Of a stretch of 36,329 nucleotides of DNA, positions 34,360 through 36,329 are shown one piece after another (the stretch's first letter is position 1; every line of letters starts with the position of its first letter). The notes below the pieces were generated by a model. The model worked only from the letters and a program-made list of their open reading frames with translations. It ran no database searches and was not told the origin of the DNA. The stretch covers positions 1-36,329 of the forward strand of contig JAHQYN010000022.1 of assembly GCA_024421085.1 (NCBI GenBank), given 5' to 3'. This DNA is from Acidimicrobiia bacterium. GTDB lineage: Bacteria; Actinomycetota; Acidimicrobiia; Acidimicrobiales; Aldehydirespiratoraceae. The position numbers and the translations under genes are program-made.

Positions 34360-35418
34360 ATGACTGTTCATGACGAGAACAAACGCCTTTGCAGGAAGCT
34401 CACCGGTTCGATGTACCACTGGACCGACGACTCGGTGCGGTCAGCGTTGGCAGAGGTCTTCGCCGCCGATGCCGCGGTGCATCTGGCATTCCCGTTCGAG
34501 GATCTCGACGGACCTGCAGGTCTGTGGGACCAGGCACTGAGCGCGCTGTCGTCGGCGATTCCCGACGTCGAGCGTCGTGACTACATCGTCATGGCCGGCC
34601 CCGACGATCAGGGCGAGAGTTGGGTCGGATGCTGCGGCCACTACACCGGCACCTGGTTGAGGCCGTTGGTGGGAATTCCGGCGAGCGGACAGCAGGCCGC
34701 GATGCGGTTCCACGAGTTCTTCCATGTCGTTGACGGTCGGGTCGTGGAGATGCAGGCACTGTGGGACCTGCCCGAGTTGATGATGCAGGCCGGGGTCTGG
34801 CCGATGGGTCCCAGTCTCGGCCGTTTCTGGCATGCTCCCGGCCCTGCAACCGTTGACGGGTGCAGCGAAGGCCCGCATGACGATGCGGTCTCTCAGGCCA
34901 GCGTCGACTGGGTGCTGGGGATGCTCGACGACATGGGCCGCCATCCCGCCGAACCCGAAGAGGTCATGCGTCTGGACCACTGGTGGCACCCGAAGTTCAG
35001 TTGGTACGGTCCCGCGGGTATCGGCACCGGGCGCGGTGTCGACGGTTTCCGCAACTGGCATCAGATCCCGTTTCTGGCAGCCATGCCTGACCGCAGGGTC
35101 AATTTCGGGACGGTCAGCCACTTCTTCGGCGACGGCGATTATGTGGGTGTCGCCGCCTGGCCGGGGATGGCAATGACGCTCAGCGGTGACGGTTGGCTCG
35201 GCATCGCACCCGCAGGCCGGGAGATCACGATGCGCAGCCTCGACTTCTGGCGGCTGGAAACCGACCCGGCCACGGGACGGCGTTCGATCCGTGAGAACTG
35301 GGTGCTGGTCGACCTGCTCCATGTCTGGGATCAGCTGGGTGTGGACGTGCTGCAGCGAATGGAGGAACTGGATCGCCCACGGTGCCTGACCCGCCAGGGC
35401 CTGACCCGCAACGCCTGA
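34360..35418 (+). CDS. Two-domain SnoaL/NTF2-like protein (third of three)
   Basis: 352-residue protein with two NTF2-like domains (about residues 10-150 and 180-340). The first includes MYHWTDDSVRSALAEVF and HLAFPFEDLDGPAGLW. The second has LDHWWHPKFSWYGPAGIGTG, WHQIPFLAAMPDRRVNFG, DYVGVAAWPGMAMTLSGDGW and RENWVLVDLLHVWDQLG. The last parallels the gene at 31680. GAGGAG at 34348-34353 supports the ATG. It follows the MetE-like remnant after 35 bp and is the last gene of the island. Its final residues (LTRQGLTRNA) are encoded by a short tandem repeat that continues past the stop, so the C-terminus has been remodelled by repeat growth. Confidence 0.82.
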   Translation: MTVHDENKRLCRKLTGSMYHWTDDSVRSALAEVFAADAAVHLAFPFEDLDGPAGLWDQALSALSSAIPDVERRDYIVMAGPDDQGESWVGCCGHYTGTWLRPLVGIPASGQQAAMRFHEFFHVVDGRVVEMQALWDLPELMMQAGVWPMGPSLGRFWHAPGPATVDGCSEGPHDDAVSQASVDWVLGMLDDMGRHPAEPEEVMRLDHWWHPKFSWYGPAGIGTGRGVDGFRNWHQIPFLAAMPDRRVNFGTVSHFFGDGDYVGVAAWPGMAMTLSGDGWLGIAPAGREITMRSLDFWRLETDPATGRRSIRENWVLVDLLHVWDQLGVDVLQRMEELDRPRCLTRQGLTRNA

Positions 35419-35457
35419 CCCCAAGGGCTTGACCTACCAGGGCCTGACCCGCAGCGC
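35384..35457 (+). repeat. Degenerate 14-15-bp tandem repeat across a stop codon
   Basis: Five copies of a unit starting GCCTGACC (one reads GCTTGACC) begin at 35384, 35399, 35413, 35427 and 35442. The first two encode the LTR repeats at the C-terminus of the SnoaL-like protein, the third supplies its stop codon, and the rest are non-coding. Confidence 0.75.
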
Positions 35458-35578
35458 CTACCGAAATCTGGCGCTTCGCGTTTTGGGTCGGGGTGAGGGT
35501 TTAGAGGCTCACCGCCTGATCCAGAGCCGCACGTTGGCCGGCAAGATCCTGCTGGTGTGCTAGGCGCCTCTTCAGCTA

Positions 35579-35633
35579 CACTGCACCCGCGCCCTATAGC
35601 AGAAATATCTATATACGTTGATGTTGTGCAGTG
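35579..35633. promoter_or_regulatory. Inverted repeat CACTGCAC/GTGCAGTG upstream of the ATPase gene
   Basis: CACTGCAC (35579-35586) and its exact reverse complement GTGCAGTG (35626-35633) flank 39 bp of unusually AT-rich sequence. The right arm lies within the spacer of the putative promoter. It could be a regulator binding pair or a weak stem; nothing identifies the binding protein. Confidence 0.45.
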
Positions 35634-35646
35634 CAAAAAATATATA
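35618..35646 (+). promoter_or_regulatory. Probable promoter of the terminal ATPase gene
   Basis: TTGATG (35618-35623) and TATATA (35641-35646) are 17 bp apart in an AT-rich island within high-GC DNA. Transcription would start near 35653 with a leader of about 64 nucleotides to the GTG at 35717. Confidence 0.55.
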
Positions 35647-35716
35647 GTTATCGAGCGTCGGTTCTTCAGGGTTGCTCCAACCAATTGGGCTTACCCGCGA
35701 GCAGGGGAGGCTGCGA

Positions 35717-36329
35717 GTGAAAGCAGGCGAGATACAGCACCGGCTGGCATCCACCAACCGATGGTGGTCCGATCGCCACGGATGGGCGGCCGGCGACTCC
35801 GATCTGAGGGAGGCCGCCCGCGCCCCCTTCAGCTACACCACCGGCGTGCTTGACGATCTCACCCCCGGTGGCCTCTATGTGGTTCGCGGCCCACGAAGGG
35901 TCGGCAAGTCAGTGGCAATGAAGCGCGCTGTGCAGCGCCTGATCGACGGCGGGGTGGACCCGCGGCTGATTGTCCACATGTCGGTTGAGGGGTGGGGGGA
36001 AGCCGACCTTGAGCGACTGGTGGGTGCCGCTTCGCAGATCACGCCGACGGGTGCGCCCCGATACTGGTTCCTAGACGAGATCAGCGGTGTCGCGGGCCGC
36101 TGGCCCGACAGGATCAAGTGGTTGAGGGACAACGACCCGCGGTTTCGCTCGGACACCGTGGTTCTCACCGGCTCCTCCTCGTCGAACCTGAAGGAGTCGC
36201 TTGGGGCGCTGGCAGGACGGAGGGGAGGGGCCGTCGACCCCGACAGGGTGCTGTTGCCGATGGGATTTCGGTCGTTTGTGAGCTTTGCAGCCGAACAGGG
36301 GCCCCAACTCGATGATCTTGGGCCCTTTC
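35717..36329 (+). CDS. AAA ATPase, COG1373/DUF4143-like (partial, runs off the end)
   Basis: The 5' part of a gene with 204 codons visible and no stop before the window edge. The GTG at 35717 has GGGGAGG six bases upstream. The product has Walker A GPRRVGKS (residues 58-65), Walker B RYWFLDEIS (Asp120, Glu121) and a sensor-1-like strand VVLTGSSSSNL. Further family-like sequence follows (LPMGFRSFVSF). The order and motifs match the bacterial AAA ATPases with a C-terminal DUF4143 domain, usually annotated only as ATP-binding proteins and often found in variable regions. The DUF4143 half is beyond the window. Its separate AT-rich promoter marks it as independent of the catabolic island. Confidence 0.85.
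   Translation, partial: MKAGEIQHRLASTNRWWSDRHGWAAGDSDLREAARAPFSYTTGVLDDLTPGGLYVVRGPRRVGKSVAMKRAVQRLIDGGVDPRLIVHMSVEGWGEADLERLVGAASQITPTGAPRYWFLDEISGVAGRWPDRIKWLRDNDPRFRSDTVVLTGSSSSNLKESLGALAGRRGGAVDPDRVLLPMGFRSFVSFAAEQGPQLDDLGPF

Overview
The window is high-GC, almost entirely plus-strand bacterial DNA. The complex I proteins look actinobacterial. Lipoproteins begin with a lipobox followed by Asp-rich or Thr-rich linkers (C-GDDD...), and GTG and TTG starts are common. Together this suggests an uncultured or marine member of the Actinomycetota, most likely Acidimicrobiia. That placement is inferred from protein style; there is no rRNA or tRNA here to confirm it.

Region 1 (1-1125) holds a small repeat-built coiled-coil membrane protein, a probable decayed relative of it, and a helix-turn-helix remnant on the minus strand. 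Region 2 (1126-11905) is a tight respiratory complex I operon, nuoABCDHIJKLMN. The NADH-oxidising module genes nuoEFG are absent, and nuoD overlaps nuoH directly. Region 3 (11959-14846) continues on the same strand. It has an AAA ATPase plus TOPRIM-like gene pair resembling OLD/PARIS-type defence pairs, then a MidA/NDUFAF7-family methyltransferase, the family that contains a complex I assembly factor.

Region 4 (15050-21230) is mixed: a conserved-looking hypothetical protein, a single-domain SnoaL/NTF2-like protein, an unusual two-component pair, a secreted alpha/beta-hydrolase lipoprotein and a repeat-rich coiled-coil membrane protein. In the two-component pair the histidine kinase has Arg where the phosphoacceptor His should be, and its co-transcribed receiver has Glu in place of the phosphoacceptor Asp. 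The ATP-binding domain and the remaining receiver residues look intact. This is the most unusual signal in the window.

Region 5 (21869-35418) looks like one catabolic island. A two-domain SnoaL-like protein comes first. Then comes a LacI-type regulator behind a near-consensus promoter in which two identical 16-bp palindromes cover the -35/-10 spacer and the start region. The operon that follows encodes a histidinol-dehydrogenase-family enzyme (closest in motif to sulfopropanediol dehydrogenase-like members), an SDR, a bicupin, an alpha/beta hydrolase, a complete carbohydrate-type ABC importer (binding protein, two permeases, ATPase), two more two-domain SnoaL-like proteins and a MetE-like gene reduced to its two ends by an internal deletion. 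The genes overlap or nearly abut, so they are probably co-regulated to import and oxidise a small polyol-like or sulfonated compound. The substrate cannot be read from the sequence.

Region 6 (35419-36329) has a short decayed tandem repeat, an AT-rich promoter region with an inverted repeat, and the start of a COG1373/DUF4143-like AAA ATPase that runs off the window end. I saw no tRNA, rRNA, CRISPR array or transposase.
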